A stretch of 64,000 bases of DNA from positions 1,550,001 to 1,614,000 of the forward strand of contig CAVORD010000001.1 of NCBI GenBank assembly GCA_963698535.1, in the 5' to 3' direction. Under the pieces are notes generated by a model. The model was not told where the DNA came from and did no database searches. It saw only the letters and a program-made list of their open reading frames with translations. Positions 39,428 to 50,141 of this stretch are shown here, piece by piece (the first letter of the stretch is position 1; each line of letters starts with the position of its first letter). The translations under genes were made by a program, and so were the position numbers. The stretch comes from CAVORD01 sp963698535. Lineage in GTDB: Bacteria; Bacteroidota; Bacteroidia; Bacteroidales; VadinHA17.

Positions 39428-40313
39428 ATGAAAAAACTTCTTACGATTTTTATTATCTCTCTTATTTCAGGGAGTCTCTTCAGTCAAAATATATCTCCCT
39501 ATTTTGAGGGCAGCAAAAAGTTTTCCTCTGAGGCAGAGGCTGTAACTACAGTCGTTAAAGCGATGAACGACGCCGGGTTCAGGCAGATCGGTGATTTTCG
39601 TCCCGGTAAAAACAACTCGCTCAGGGTGGTTCTGTTCACCAGACCCGATCTGGAGTCCCTTGCAGCTGGTGCAGGCGAAAGAGGGGCTCTGGCGGCGGCA
39701 GTCAAATTAGGATTCAAATCAGAAAAAGGTTCAACAACTGTTACCGTTATCAACACCGATTACATTTTCAATGCATATTTTGGAGAGCCGGGAGCGGTAA
39801 AAATAACCGAGGGAAGAAAAATCACCGATGCCATTGCCGGTGCTCTCAGGCCGGTACTTGGGACTCTTACTCCAATGGGTGGTGAGGTGGACAAAGCCAA
39901 ACTGCAGAGGTACAAGTACATGATGGGGATGCCCACCTTCAACGATCCCGTTACAATTGGTGAGTTCGCCTCATTTTCAAACGGGGTTGAGACTATTGAA
40001 AAAAATCTCAAGGCGGCCGTCGGCGGAACAGCAAAGGTCTATTCCCTCGGTCTATCCTGAAAAACAGATCGCTGTATTTGGGGTGGCACTTAACGATCCG
40101 GAAAAGGGAGAGGCACATTACCTTCCTATTATTGGAGAAAGCCATCTGGCAGCTTTACCATACGAGATAATATTAACAGGTAAAAAGGCAACAATACTTC
40201 ATGGCCGCTACAGGATAGCCCTTCACTGGCCATCACTTACCATGGGTACTTTCACAAAAATAATGAGTACCCCCGGAGCCATTGAAGATCAGATGAAACT
40301 GCTGGTGAAATAG
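39428..40313 (+). CDS. secreted protein of unknown function (frameshifted)
   Basis: About 295 residues after repair of one break near 40054. Signal peptide MKKLLTIFIISLISGSLFSQ. The rest is an alpha/beta sequence with helices such as EAEAVTTVVKAMNDAGF and strands such as TTVTVINTDYIF; the C-terminal part reads 'AVFGVALNDPEKGEAHYLPII' and 'ATILHGRYRIALHWPSL'. I do not recognise a family with confidence. It is probably periplasmic. Pieces: 39428-40060 and 39957-40313. Confidence 0.6.
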
Positions 40314-40461
40314 ATTGATTGAGGAAATGAGCTGAAAGTGCTCAATAGATCGGTTTTAGCAAGAATATGACCCGTTTCTTAGGTTTAATGGGAATTTACA
40401 TGTTGCTGATTTTCACTTGAAACCAGCATTTCGGGAATAAATATATTTCTTAACTTCACTC

Positions 40462-43153
40462 ATGCTTTTAACGAAATTACATATTCCCCCTGCGGGAAAT
40501 AATGTAGTGCACCGATCGGAACTGTCTGAAAAACTGGACACCGGTCTGAGCAGGAAGCTGATTCTTGTTTCTGCCCCTGCCGGGTATGGCAAAACAACCC
40601 TGGTAAGCGACTGGATAAGCCAGAACAAAATTCCGGCTGCATGGCTTTCACTTGACAATGGTGATAATGATCCGACAGTTTTTTTAAGCTATGTAATTGC
40701 GGGAATTCAGACGAATTCACCACGAATTTCGGGCAAAGTGCCCTGCGACTTATAAATTCACCCAATCCACCGTCTGTTGAATCTGTTGCCAGCCTGCTGA
40801 TCAACGAATTACTCGGTATTGATCAGCACTTTTTGTTGGTTCTCGACGATTTTCATCTGATTAATAGCAACGAGGTACTAAAGTTGGTTACCTACTTATT
40901 AGAGCATATTCCCGGTAATATCCATATTGTGATCCTGACCCGTTCCGATCCGGCTCTGTCTCTTTCAAGAATAAGGAGTCAGCATCAGCTGGTTGAGTTA
41001 CGGTTGTCAGACCTAAGTTTTTCTGCAAATGATATTTTTGTTTTGTTCAATAAGAAGCTTAAACTGGGATTATCTGTTGACGAAGTCCATTCTCTGGAAA
41101 TAAAAACAGAAGGCTGGATTGCCGGATTGCAACTGGCGGCTATATCAATGCAGGGCAGTGAAGATATCTCAGGCTTCATTCATGAACTGAAAGGCGATAA
41201 CCGTTATATAATGGATTACCTGATTGAGGAGGTTTTAAAGACACAAACAGACGACATCAGGGAGTTTTTACTTCAAACCTCAGTACTGGAGCAGATGTCT
41301 GCTCCTCTCTGCAATGCTGTATTAAACAGGAATGACAGCCAGTTGATCCTTGAAACGCTGGAAAGAGATAACATGTTCGTTATTCCCCTGGATGAAAACA
41401 GAACATGGTACAGGTATCATCATTTGTTTGCAGGCTTGTTGAAGCAGCGTTTCCTGCAATCTGACCAGGAAAAAATTAAGGATATTCACAATAAAGCCTC
41501 TGCCTGGTTTGAAGAAAATGCCCTTTACGAATTGGCCATTAGATCATGCACTTGAAATCAGGAACTTTGAACAATCCATCAAGATTCTCGGCCGGATTGT
41601 TGAGAGAATGTGGGAAGTCGGCCATCATTCAGCCATCCTCAGGTATGGTAACTGTTGCCTGATGAGGTTATCAGAAGTAACCAGGAATTCGCATTGTACT
41701 ATTCATGGATTTTAATCACAGCAGGACAGGCAGCAGAGTCTGAAAAATATCTTGATTATGCACAAAAAGTGATAGATGCTGTAATTAATGGAGAAGGATA
41801 GGCAAAGGAAACCATCCTGGCCAACAAGTTTCTTTTCGGGAAACTTGCAACCACACTGGCCTATATGAAATTATTTACAGCACCTCCGGAAACAATAATA
41901 AAGATATAGTGAAATTGCCATTGATAACCTTTCTGAAACCAACCCGTTGTGGACAGGATGGGCCTGGTATTTCATCGGAAATGCTGAACTGGTAAGGGGC
42001 GATGTGCATAAAGGTCTGGATGCTTTTAATTGTGCGCTTGAGTACAGCAAAAAAACAGATAATATATATCTGATTGCTACGATAACGTCAGCAATTGTGT
42101 CGCGCCGGTGTGCATTAGGCCAGTATAGGAATGCATTTGCTCTATGCTCCGACACACTTTCGCTTATGAACAGGCGTGGTTTTTCAGGTATTGCGAAGGT
42201 TGAATGGACTTTCTCCGGTCTTTTTTCAATGATGTCGGTGATTCAATGTATCTGGACAAATTTTGATGAAGCTCTTGAAAACGCTAAGACAGCATATCAA
42301 GCTATGTGAAAATGCCAGGGATATCAGGTATAGAATAATGGCATTACTGGCTTATTCATATGCACTTCATGCTGTTGAAGACAAAGAAGGAGCCTTTGAT
42401 AAGATATGTGAACTTGAGGATGTCCTGAAGAGGTATAAAATAGCTCCGTTTCTGGCATCCACTTATATCGGATGGAAAATATACCTCCTTATCGAGAGAC
42501 ATGAAATTGATAAAGCAGCAGATTTTGCTAAAGAAGTTGGATTAGGACAACAGCTGAAGTTAACTTTTGAAACCCTCTACTCATACATTCATTTTGCCCG
42601 GTTGCTTCTGCAGCAGAACGAAAACACCAGAGCAGAAGAGCTTATGTCGGAGATATATGTAATTGCAAAAAAGTCGAATGGAATTGAAAGACTGATTGAC
42701 CTTAAACTTGTTTATGTATTGATGTATTTAAGGAGGAATGAACACGAAAAAGCGGTATCAGAATATATTGATGCACTTGAAATGGCGGCCGATGATAATT
42801 TGATAATACATTTTCTTTTTGACCTCGACCAGATGGGTGTTCTGCTTAATGATGTATACAAGAGACATGCTGCCGGAAGGACAAGGATACCTGATAGCTT
42901 TATGCAAAAGTTCAGACAGGCTGTTGAGACGAAGAAAAAACGACGAAAGACTAATCCGGAACTGGAATTAAGTGCACGCGAGCTGACCACTCTGAAGCTT
43001 ATGGCTGAGAACCTGACGAATAAGGAAATTGCCGAAAGAACCTTTGTTTCGATAAACACTGTTAAAACACACCTGAAGAACATTTTCATCAAGCTTGATG
43101 CCAATAACCGTTCAGATGCCGTAACCAGGGCAAAAAAGATGGGATTATTATAG
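40462..43153 (+). pseudogene. MalT-like LuxR-family ATP-dependent regulator, heavily disrupted
   Basis: In its intact form about 895 residues: an N-terminal STAND ATPase (Walker A 'SAPAGYGKTTLVSDW', Walker B 'LVLDDFHLI', 'HIVILTRSDPAL'), a helical repeat region, and a C-terminal LuxR DNA-binding domain ('LSARELTTLKLMAENLTNKE', then 'SINTVKTHLKNIFIKL'). Such proteins bind an inducer and ATP, oligomerise and activate transcription. Here the frame changes at about 40720, 41545, 41650, 41880 and 42290, and an in-frame TAG occurs at 41799-41801. The ends and motifs are all retained, so either several sequencing errors or recent decay is possible. Confidence 0.8.
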
Positions 43154-43176
43154 TCCCTCAAATTCCCGTAACAAAT

Positions 43177-43244
43177 AAATCACCCGCAAAATCACCCGCA
43201 TGGGTGATTTTTTTTTGATGTGTGAGCCAGACCTTTGTTGAGTA
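43177..43244 (+). repeat. terminator-plus-promoter element, copy 1
   Basis: AAATCACCC, then AAAATCACCCGCATGGGTGA with a long T-run (a stem AATCACCC/GGGTGATT), 13 to 16 variable bases, then GACCTTTGTTGAG. The hairpin ends the MalT-like gene. The GACCTTTG is one base off TAnnTTTG and may be a promoter for 43277. A near-identical copy lies at 47030-47095. Confidence 0.8.
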
Positions 43245-43276
43245 TTAACCCGATAAAACTTTAAAATAATCAGAAT

Positions 43277-44759
43277 ATGAAAACATTATTCCTTACGGCT
43301 TTAGTCTCAATTGGTATCGTTTCCAATAATTTCGCCCAGAAAGTAGATTTCTCAGGCTATCTGGCTCCCAGTGGTGGATCCCACACCTCTACTCCCTCTG
43401 TAGTGGACAAAAATGGAAATATTTTTGTTGCCGGTGGTGCAAGAGAAGGGTTAAAGGTTACGGATGATGCTTTTCAAAAAAACTACAAAGGACATACTCC
43501 TGATGATGTTACCGGAGGCGATGCCATTTTTAATGAAATTGTCACCAAAAGGAGAATTGATTTACTCAACTTATATAGGCGGTTCAGGATCAGAAGTCTA
43601 CTGTTTGCAGATGGCCATTGATGATCTTGGCAATGTGTATGTTGGCTTTACAACAGATTCAAAGGATCTGCCGGTTTCAGATAATGCTTATCAAAAATCA
43701 ATTAAGGGTGAGAATGATCATTACATTATTAAGTTCTCCAACGATTGCAAATATATTGCATCTACATACCTGGGAGGTTCAGGAGGTGATCATTGGACAA
43801 GATTATCTGTAAATAAAAACAGACTTTATTTAATGGGAAAAACCAAATCTCAGGATTATCCTACAACTAAAGGCGCCTTTCAAAAGGAATATGATAATTC
43901 CACACCACCTGATAGTACCAACCGATACATAGTTGGAGATATAACAATTACAGCATTATCATCTGAATCTTGATAAGGTTTTATATTCTACTTATCTGGG
44001 AGGAAGTTCTATGGACTTTATTAGGTCATGTGCTTTCGGTTTAAATGGAGAACTTATTCTCGCCGGTCAGACTTATTCTGAAAATTTCCCTGTAACAAAA
44101 AATGCTTATCAAAAATTGAAATCCGGAAACCAGGATGGTTTTCTTACAATCCTCAATCAAAGACTCTCTGAGATTAAATATTCCACATTTATCGGAGGGG
44201 ATTCAACCGATGTTGTCAATTATATCTTTTTTGAAGATGCAGATAATATTATTCTCGCCGGTGAAACAAAATCACCCGATTTCCCTGTCACTTCCGACGC
44301 AATAAGTAAAAAGTATATTGGAGGTAATGCTGATGGTTTTATTACACGATTTAACCTGAAATCGAATAAGCCGGTATATTCAACTTTCATAGGAGGTTCA
44401 AGAACCGATCAGTTAAGATTTGTTGCAAAAACCGAAAAGCAACAATATGTGTTGGTTGGAACATCGGCATCAAAAGATTTTCCTGTGACAAAAGATGCTC
44501 CGGACCAGTCAATTGATGCCGGATTGGATTTGGTGGTACTTATACTTGACAAAACTCTGAAGACAATTGAATATTCAACTTTCGGAGGGGGCTCAAAGCA
44601 GCGGATTATGGATCCAATCATCAACTATGTTAAAGGAGGAAAAGTTGATTATAACATCCATGTGTGTTACTCCGGATTTCCCTGCAACATTTAAATATCA
44701 CTGAACCTGACAGATCCTGGACCAATTGTATCTGGAAATTTGACCTTAACGACAAATAA
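43277..44759 (+). CDS. SBBP-repeat beta-propeller protein (frameshifted)
   Basis: A secreted repeat protein with a signal peptide (MKTLFLTALVSIGIVSNNFAQ). Repeats of the SBBP type are visible: 'YSTYIGGSGSEVYCLQMAID', 'GNVYVGFTTDSKDLPVSDNA', 'ASTYLGGSGGDHW', 'YSTFIGGDSTDVVN', 'YSTFIGGSRTDQL', 'YSTFGGGSKQR'. These 45-50-residue units form propellers used for binding at the cell surface. Frame changes occur near 43535 and 43965, and probably near 44670-44700, which would let the protein end at 44759 with WKFDLNDK. If not, it stops at 44694. Ligand unknown. Confidence 0.78.
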
Positions 44760-44869
44760 GACCATTGTTAATTATTCTAAAAGGGCTATATCATGAAATT
44801 AGGTTTTGAGTTGGCCTTTTAACAACTATGTGCAACTTACTTTTAAAGTGGATGAATACAAATGACCGT

Positions 44870-45989
44870 ATGAAAAAAATTGTTTTGATTTTTATTGTTT
44901 GCTTTGTTCAAACAACCTTATTTGCCCAGGAAGATGTTTCTATTGGAAAGTACCGGAAATTTCAATCAGAAATACTTGGAGGAGAGGTAACCTATCTGGT
45001 TCACCTGCCTGATGGATATGATAATTCCGGGAAAGAATACCCTGTAATCTATATGATGAACGGACAATCATGTCTCTTCATTTGCGAATGCTGCTTCTAC
45101 TCTGGATAATCTGTCAAATGAAAGGATCCCTGATATGATACTTATAGGAATATCAAATACCGGAGTGGCAGCTAGTTACAGGTCATGCCCCGATGATAGC
45201 GGAAATGTAAAGCTGGGAGATTCTTTCAGTAAATTTCTGAAAGAGGATCTTATACCGGAGATAAAACAAAACTACAGGACAAATGATTATAAAATATTAT
45301 TCGGACAATCCAATACCGGTCTGTTTGTTTTGTATAGCTTAATGAGTCAACCTGATCTGTTTAATGGATATGTTGTTGCAAGTCCGATGTTTGGATGGTG
45401 TCCTCAATACTATCCTTGATAAAACCCAGAGCTTTTTTAAAGAACAATCCCTCTTTGAATAAAAAGCTGTATGTATCTTATGGAGACCTTGATTATGTTG
45501 AGGTTCTGAGGTATATTAATGATTTCAAAGATGTTCTGAAACAATCACCGGCAGGCTTTCAATGCAAGGTCGATCTGATAGAAAATGCAGGTCACGTTCC
45601 ATTTATAACTCTGAACAATGCCTTGCTTTATTTCTTTTCGGAATGTACAATGAATGCAGAAAGGAAAAAATTAAGTATTCCTGAGATTAAATCCCATTTT
45701 GAGAAACTTTCAGCGGAATATGGTTTTACCGTAGTCCCGAAAGCAGGAGTTTTATTTGATATGGCAATTGACAAAAAAAATGAAAAGGAGTTTGAAAGGG
45801 CAGTCGATTTGTTTAAGTACCTCATCAGTTTATATCCGGCTTCTGAGATTTATCATTATGTTTTAGGTCAGACATACCAACTGATGGGGAATATTGACCT
45901 GGCAAAGGAGAGCTACAGTGAGTCCCTGAAGATTAAATCCTGATTTTAAGCAAGCAAAAACGGCACTTGAAAAATTACAAAAATTATAG
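44870..45989 (+). CDS. esterase D-type hydrolase with C-terminal TPR (frameshifted)
   Basis: About 370 residues after repair of breaks near 45080, 45415 and 45940. Signal peptide MKKIVLIFIVCFVQTTLFAQ (start at ATG 44870). The hydrolase shows 'YLVHLPDGYDNSGKEYPVIY', 'MILIGISNTGVAASYRSCP', the nucleophile elbow 'LFGQSNTGLFVLYSL', and a late His in 'NAGHVPFITL'. A TPR-like helical pair (KEFERAVDLFKYLISLYPAS and YHYVLGQTYQLMGNIDLAKE) follows, ending in KTALEKLQKL. This is the putative esterase family (PF00756) fused to TPR. Substrate unknown. Pieces: 44870-45109, 45135-45419, 45395-45943, 45941-45989. Confidence 0.8.
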
Positions 45990-46001
45990 TTGACAACAGG
46001 T

Positions 46002-46968
46002 ATGAAAATTTTGATTTTTGGCACAGGTGTAATAGGCAGCACAACCGGCTGGCAATTACAAAAACGAAATGATATTACACATTTTGTCAGAAGCGATAAA
46101 ATAAACGATTTTAAGACTTAATGGGATTGATATTACTTGTTGTGATCTAAGGAAAAGGAAGAACAGGATATCAACTGTCAGGTACATGCCGAATTTTATC
46201 GATTCATTGAATAGCATTGATAACTATGACGCTCTTCTGTTATCTGTAAAATCAAATCAGTTAATCAGTGTCCTAAAGGAATACAATGAGTATTTTAAGA
46301 AGGATTCCGGTGTTTATTATGCAAAACATAGGACTTAATGACTATGATGAAATAGAAAGCTTACTTGGGAAGAATGTATCTTTTTTATACCCGTTTATTA
46401 TGGGTGGAGGAAGGAACGGCAATAAGATAGAATGTTCTGTTTTCAATAGTTTTATTAACAGTATGGTTATCGGCAATATTGGAAATGCAGATAAACAAGA
46501 TTGAGAAAGATATTTACCGTGAGCTGAAATTCAGTAACCTGCGACCCTCTTATTCAAAAAATATCGTTGCCTACCTAAAACTTCACTATGTATGGGCTGC
46601 ATGCGCACTTGCATCATATTTTACAGGTAAGAGCTATTCAGACTTTTGTAAAATCAAGTGTTATTCAGGATTCATACAAGGCAATGACAGAATGTTTTTC
46701 TCATTTCAGGAAAGAGGGAATAAACAGCATGACTGTTTTTCCTTATTATCTGTACCACTTTCCTTCATTTTTATTAGCCATATATTCAAAAATACTTTAT
46801 AAAAACGAGGCTATGAAAATAATGGTTGAGGGTCATATTAAATCTTCGCCCGATGAAATGGAGGTGATGTACAATACCCTTTATGATTATTGTAAAGATT
46901 CGATCGATAGTATGAAGGTGTTTAAAGGATATAAACCCCATGTTGACAATTTTTTTAAAAGTAATTGA
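46002..46968 (+). pseudogene. ketopantoate reductase (ApbA/PanE) family protein, heavily disrupted
   Basis: The N-terminus is a Rossmann NAD(P) site (MKILIFGTGVIGSTTGWQLQ). Later fragments fit the same family: 'NYDALLLSVKSNQL', 'LLGKNVSFLYPFIMGGGRNG', then a C-terminal helical domain with 'YLKLHYVWAACALASYFTG' and 'EVMYNTLYDYCKDSIDSMKV'. The frame changes at least four times (about 46115, 46315, 46495, 46660), with fragments of 40-125 residues. Length when joined is about 320 residues, normal for the family. Proteins of this group that lie outside pantothenate operons reduce other 2-oxo acids. Confidence 0.72.
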
Positions 46969-47029
46969 TTGTGAAATTAGAACTCAGGCTACGAGATAAT
47001 CCTGCAGAATTATAGCATTCCTGGGTTAT

Positions 47030-47095
47030 AAATCACCCTCAAAATCACCCGCACGGGTGATTTTTTTTGTCCGGGTGTACCTGACCTTTGCTGAG
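47030..47095 (+). repeat. terminator-plus-promoter element, copy 2
   Basis: AAATCACCC, then AAAATCACCCGCACGGGTGA with a T-run, 12-16 variable bases, then GACCTTTGCTGAG. It differs from copy 1 (43177) at a few positions only. It terminates the ApbA-like gene and lies 19 bases before the 72-residue gene. Confidence 0.8.
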
Positions 47096-47113
47096 AGTAA
47101 GACAAGTTACTAT

Positions 47114-47332
47114 ATGAAAGGTAAAATCAAAATATTAATACAGGGGCAGCTTGATAGGAACTGGAAAAACAGCTTTGAGGGTATGAATATCAGTTATGAA
47201 GGTGATAATACCATCCTGACCGGACAGATTAAGGATGAGGCTCACTTGCACGGGATATTAAATATCATCAGGGATTTAAACCTTAAGTTGATCTCCATTA
47301 ATCCGGATGATCACGGGGAACCTAAGAATTAA
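47114..47332 (+). CDS. conserved small protein of unknown function
   Basis: 72 residues, start at the ATG at 47114 (MKGKIKILIQGQLDRNWKNS). The pattern 'QGQLDRNWKNSFEGMNIS ... TILTGQIKDEAHLHGILNII' followed by 'RDLNLKLISINP' belongs to a widespread small family often found near regulators in Bacteroidota and Chloroflexi; its role is not known to me. The fold looks like an alpha/beta sandwich. The frame is intact, unlike its neighbours. Confidence 0.72.
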   Translation: MKGKIKILIQGQLDRNWKNSFEGMNISYEGDNTILTGQIKDEAHLHGILNIIRDLNLKLISINPDDHGEPKN

Positions 47333-47355
47333 ATACTAAACCAATAACAGAAAAG

Positions 47356-48004
47356 ATGAAAAAATTAATTTCAACAACACTTATGATTGCCGTGTTCGCA
47401 ACAATGGCATTCAGTCAGGAGTTCAAAGAGACAAAGGGAGAAGCCGGCAAAGAGGGTGTACCTTACCGCAAATTCTCAGTAAGTACTACATGGTTGAGTT
47501 TTGCAAATATTGGCGAAGAAAAAACCAATACTCACCATTATGAATTTCATTTTGGATACAACCTTACTCAAAAGACAGAATTGGAATTAAAGTCAGCAAC
47601 ATGGAAGCTTTTTGCCCCAATGGGCATACCAATGTGGGATCCGCTATATTCTTGATGAGACAGCATTCTTTCCAGGCAGACTCAGTGAATGTGGTATAGG
47701 TGTGACTTATCAGCGTATCTGTGGAAAGGCTTATTTGCCACCGTAGAAGTCTTACCGCTGTTAAAACATATCTCGACATGAAAATAGCACAGAAATAGGA
47801 GATGGTTTCAAGTTATATACAACATTTCATGCCGGGTACCATTTATCCAGTTGTTTAAGAACAGAATGTTCGTTGAACCTCAAATTCATTGTCAATTACT
47901 GGCCGATTGATACAGAAGCTCCCCAAAGTTTTCAGGAAAGAGAAAGCAAATGGAATAATTTCTTCCTCTTTGAACCCAATTTATATATTGGTGTAAAATT
48001 CTAG
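47356..48004 (+). pseudogene. outer-membrane-barrel-like secreted protein, disrupted
   Basis: Signal peptide MKKLISTTLMIAVFATMAFS. Strand-like segments recur across several frames: 'RKFSVSTTWLSFANIG', 'HYEFHFGYNLTQKTELELK', 'GRLSECGIGVTYQR', 'LFATVEVLPLL', 'FKLYTTFHAGYHL' and the final 'WNNFFLFEPNLYIGVKF' with TAG at 48002-48004. At least four frame changes (about 47655, 47720, 47775, 47850) break it. Length when joined is about 215 residues. A sequence of alternating aromatic strands ending in a Phe suggests an outer-membrane barrel. Linked to the 72-residue protein 23 bases upstream. Confidence 0.65.
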
Positions 48005-48022
48005 CCTTAACACCGGACTTAA

Positions 48023-49510
48023 ATGAAAAAGGTCGCTCTGATATATTTCTTATTGATTCAACTATCCATCGCGGGACAGATCCCTGATACTTATTCAGAT
48101 GCTCAGAAAATCTACGGACTATCGACTATCTGGAAAGAGGTCGAATACAATTTTGCATATTTCGAAAAGATTGGATCAGCAAAATGGGACAGCTTGTATA
48201 ACATAATGATTAACAGGGTTCTGGAAACCAGCAATGATTATGAGTATTACCGGGAATTATCGTTTTTTATGGCATTCCTGAAGGATGAACATACGGGGGT
48301 GGGCAGATATCCGAATGTTGACAGGTACACCTCTATTTACAAAGGTTACTTAATCGAGTTTGGCAGAATTGAAAATAAAGTTATTGTCACCAGGATAAAC
48401 GCAAGTAAAAGGGATTCAATTCCTTTAGGCAGTGAGTTACTGGAGGTTAACGGGCTGGAAACAGAATTGTATTTAGAAAAAAATGTCATCCCCTACATTT
48501 CTGCCTCTACCGGTCAGTCGGGATTGAACAAGGCTGCTTATTATGTTATGGACGGCCTGCCAGGGATGGAGTATCTGATCAAAATCAGAACCCCCGGTAA
48601 TGCGATTAAATCTATCAGGCTGGTACATGGTAATCTTGGTGAGAAATTCCCTCCAAAGACTATTCCGGAAATTAGAGACAGGAAGCCTGTTGAGTTCAGG
48701 TGGTTCCCGGATAATGTTGCTTACCTGGCTTTAAATTCTTTCCAGGATACGACAATTATCGGATCATTTAAAAAGCTTCTCCCTGATTTATACAGGGCCG
48801 AAAAACTCATAATCGATATTCGGGCAAACAGTGGAGGAAACTCAGAGGCAGGTTTTGAAATACTGAAATATTTCTGTGAGGATCAATACCTGTACACTCA
48901 CAGCTCACGGTCGAGAAAGCATATTACCCATTTAAAAAGAAACGGTGCATTTTTAAATGCTGATGATACAGTGGGAAATGCCTCAAGAAAGGAAGCCTTC
49001 CTTAATTTCCACAATAAGCTGTACACAGAGTTTGAGTATGAGCCATATCTGAATGACCTGGATGAGAAGCGTATAGTAGTTCCAACCCTGGTACTCATCG
49101 GGAACAGGACGATTTCGGCAGGGGAAGACTTCCTTATTCCAATAAGAGGCATTACACATATAACAACTCTGGGAGAAAGAACCGCCGGTTCTACCGGTAC
49201 CCTTTACAAAATAACCTTACCAGGCAGCTGGGGTTATATTTGCGGACTTCAAAGTTTCTACCCCGATGGGTCTGAATATGTAGGAGTAGGCATAGAACCA
49301 GACATTGTCGTCAATAGAACTGTAAAGGGTATAATAAATATGGAGGACGAAGTCTTAAACTACGCTCTGAAATACCTGAAAGAGATTCCTTTCAAAAAAA
49401 GCGGGTATAAGATCAGGGGTGCGGTGGCCGATGGTGGACATATCAGGAACTCTGAAACTGGATCGTCACCGGCAATTTCCTGTTGCGGACAGCAAAATCA
49501 GAGTTATTAA
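48023..49510 (+). CDS. S41-family serine peptidase
   Basis: 495 residues with a signal peptide (MKKVALIYFLLIQLSIAGQ). An N-terminal helical domain (YGLSTIWKEVEYNFAYFEKI) and a PDZ-like region (VTRINASKRDSIPLGSELLE) lead into the tail-specific protease core: 'LIIDIRANSGGNSEAGFEIL', then 'VPTLVLIGNRTISAGEDFLI' with the probable catalytic Ser, and 'GERTAGSTGTLYKITLPG'. The usual Lys of the Ser/Lys dyad is not clearly placed. The last 25 residues (VADGGHIRNSETGSSPAI) are atypical and may be out of frame. It acts in the periplasm or at the surface. Confidence 0.88.
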   Translation: MKKVALIYFLLIQLSIAGQIPDTYSDAQKIYGLSTIWKEVEYNFAYFEKIGSAKWDSLYNIMINRVLETSNDYEYYRELSFFMAFLKDEHTGVGRYPNVDRYTSIYKGYLIEFGRIENKVIVTRINASKRDSIPLGSELLEVNGLETELYLEKNVIPYISASTGQSGLNKAAYYVMDGLPGMEYLIKIRTPGNAIKSIRLVHGNLGEKFPPKTIPEIRDRKPVEFRWFPDNVAYLALNSFQDTTIIGSFKKLLPDLYRAEKLIIDIRANSGGNSEAGFEILKYFCEDQYLYTHSSRSRKHITHLKRNGAFLNADDTVGNASRKEAFLNFHNKLYTEFEYEPYLNDLDEKRIVVPTLVLIGNRTISAGEDFLIPIRGITHITTLGERTAGSTGTLYKITLPGSWGYICGLQSFYPDGSEYVGVGIEPDIVVNRTVKGIINMEDEVLNYALKYLKEIPFKKSGYKIRGAVADGGHIRNSETGSSPAISCCGQQNQSY

Positions 49511-49538
49511 GCAATTATTTTGTAACCGACATAGAAAG

Positions 49539-50021
49539 ATGAGAAAAATGGATTTTACTAAAGAAGCGATTTTAAAAGCAATACTTCTTCTTACACTCAG
49601 TGTGTCTATATCAGGGTGTGCCACATTGTTTACAGGGACAACCGACATTATAAGCCTAAATTCAAATCCTGCAGGGGCAATAGTGTATAAGGACGGGTTG
49701 GAGCTTTGCAGAACCCCCTGCCGGATTCCGGTAAAAAGAAGCCTGAACACTACTGAAATTGAATTCAAACTTGATGGGTATGAGAACAGAATATTTACCC
49801 TTGATAAAGAATTCAATGTGGTTAGTGTTGTCAACCTGGGATGTCTGTTTGGCTGGGCAATTGATGCAGCAACAGGTTCGCTGATGAAATATAGCAGAAG
49901 ATCATATGATCTCGAAATGAAAATGAGAACTCTGTCATTATCAGATAGTCCAACTGAGATTCATATAAATACAAATGACAATCTGGTTGATTTTTATGTA
50001 CAGAATAAGCAGACAAAATGA
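49539..50021 (+). CDS. PEGA-domain lipoprotein
   Basis: 160 residues from the ATG at 49539. The lipoprotein signal ends ISGC, and the mature part contains a PEGA-type domain: 'ISLNSNPAGAIVYKDGLELC' and 'RTPCRIPVKRSLNTTEIEF' followed by 'LDGYENRIFTL'. A hydrophobic Gly-rich segment (VVNLGCLFGWAIDAATGSL) follows. PEGA domains are surface-layer-type beta modules of unknown binding target. The two Cys in the PEGA domain may pair. Confidence 0.82.
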   Translation: MRKMDFTKEAILKAILLLTLSVSISGCATLFTGTTDIISLNSNPAGAIVYKDGLELCRTPCRIPVKRSLNTTEIEFKLDGYENRIFTLDKEFNVVSVVNLGCLFGWAIDAATGSLMKYSRRSYDLEMKMRTLSLSDSPTEIHINTNDNLVDFYVQNKQTK

Positions 50022-50072
50022 ATCTTGATCATTATCAGGTGGTTTCCAGCACCACCATTGATCTAATAATAA

Positions 50073-50094
50073 GTTAGCGGTTATATTACTAAAC
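50073..50094. other. GTTAGCGG junction motif A
   Basis: GTTAGCGG occurs at the edge where base composition changes from moderate to very AT-rich. A short hairpin GGTGGT/ACCACC lies just before it at about 50039-50056. Related GTTAGC motifs occur at 50879 and 51894. Confidence 0.35.
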
Positions 50095-50141
50095 TTCTTT
50101 GTGATTTGATTACGTAATTACAAAAATTGAAAAAAGTAAAA

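Noticed and set aside
41545..42330. Programmed frameshifting in the MalT-like gene
   Set aside because: Five or more changes plus an in-frame stop, with no common slippery sequence, fit error or decay better than programmed recoding.
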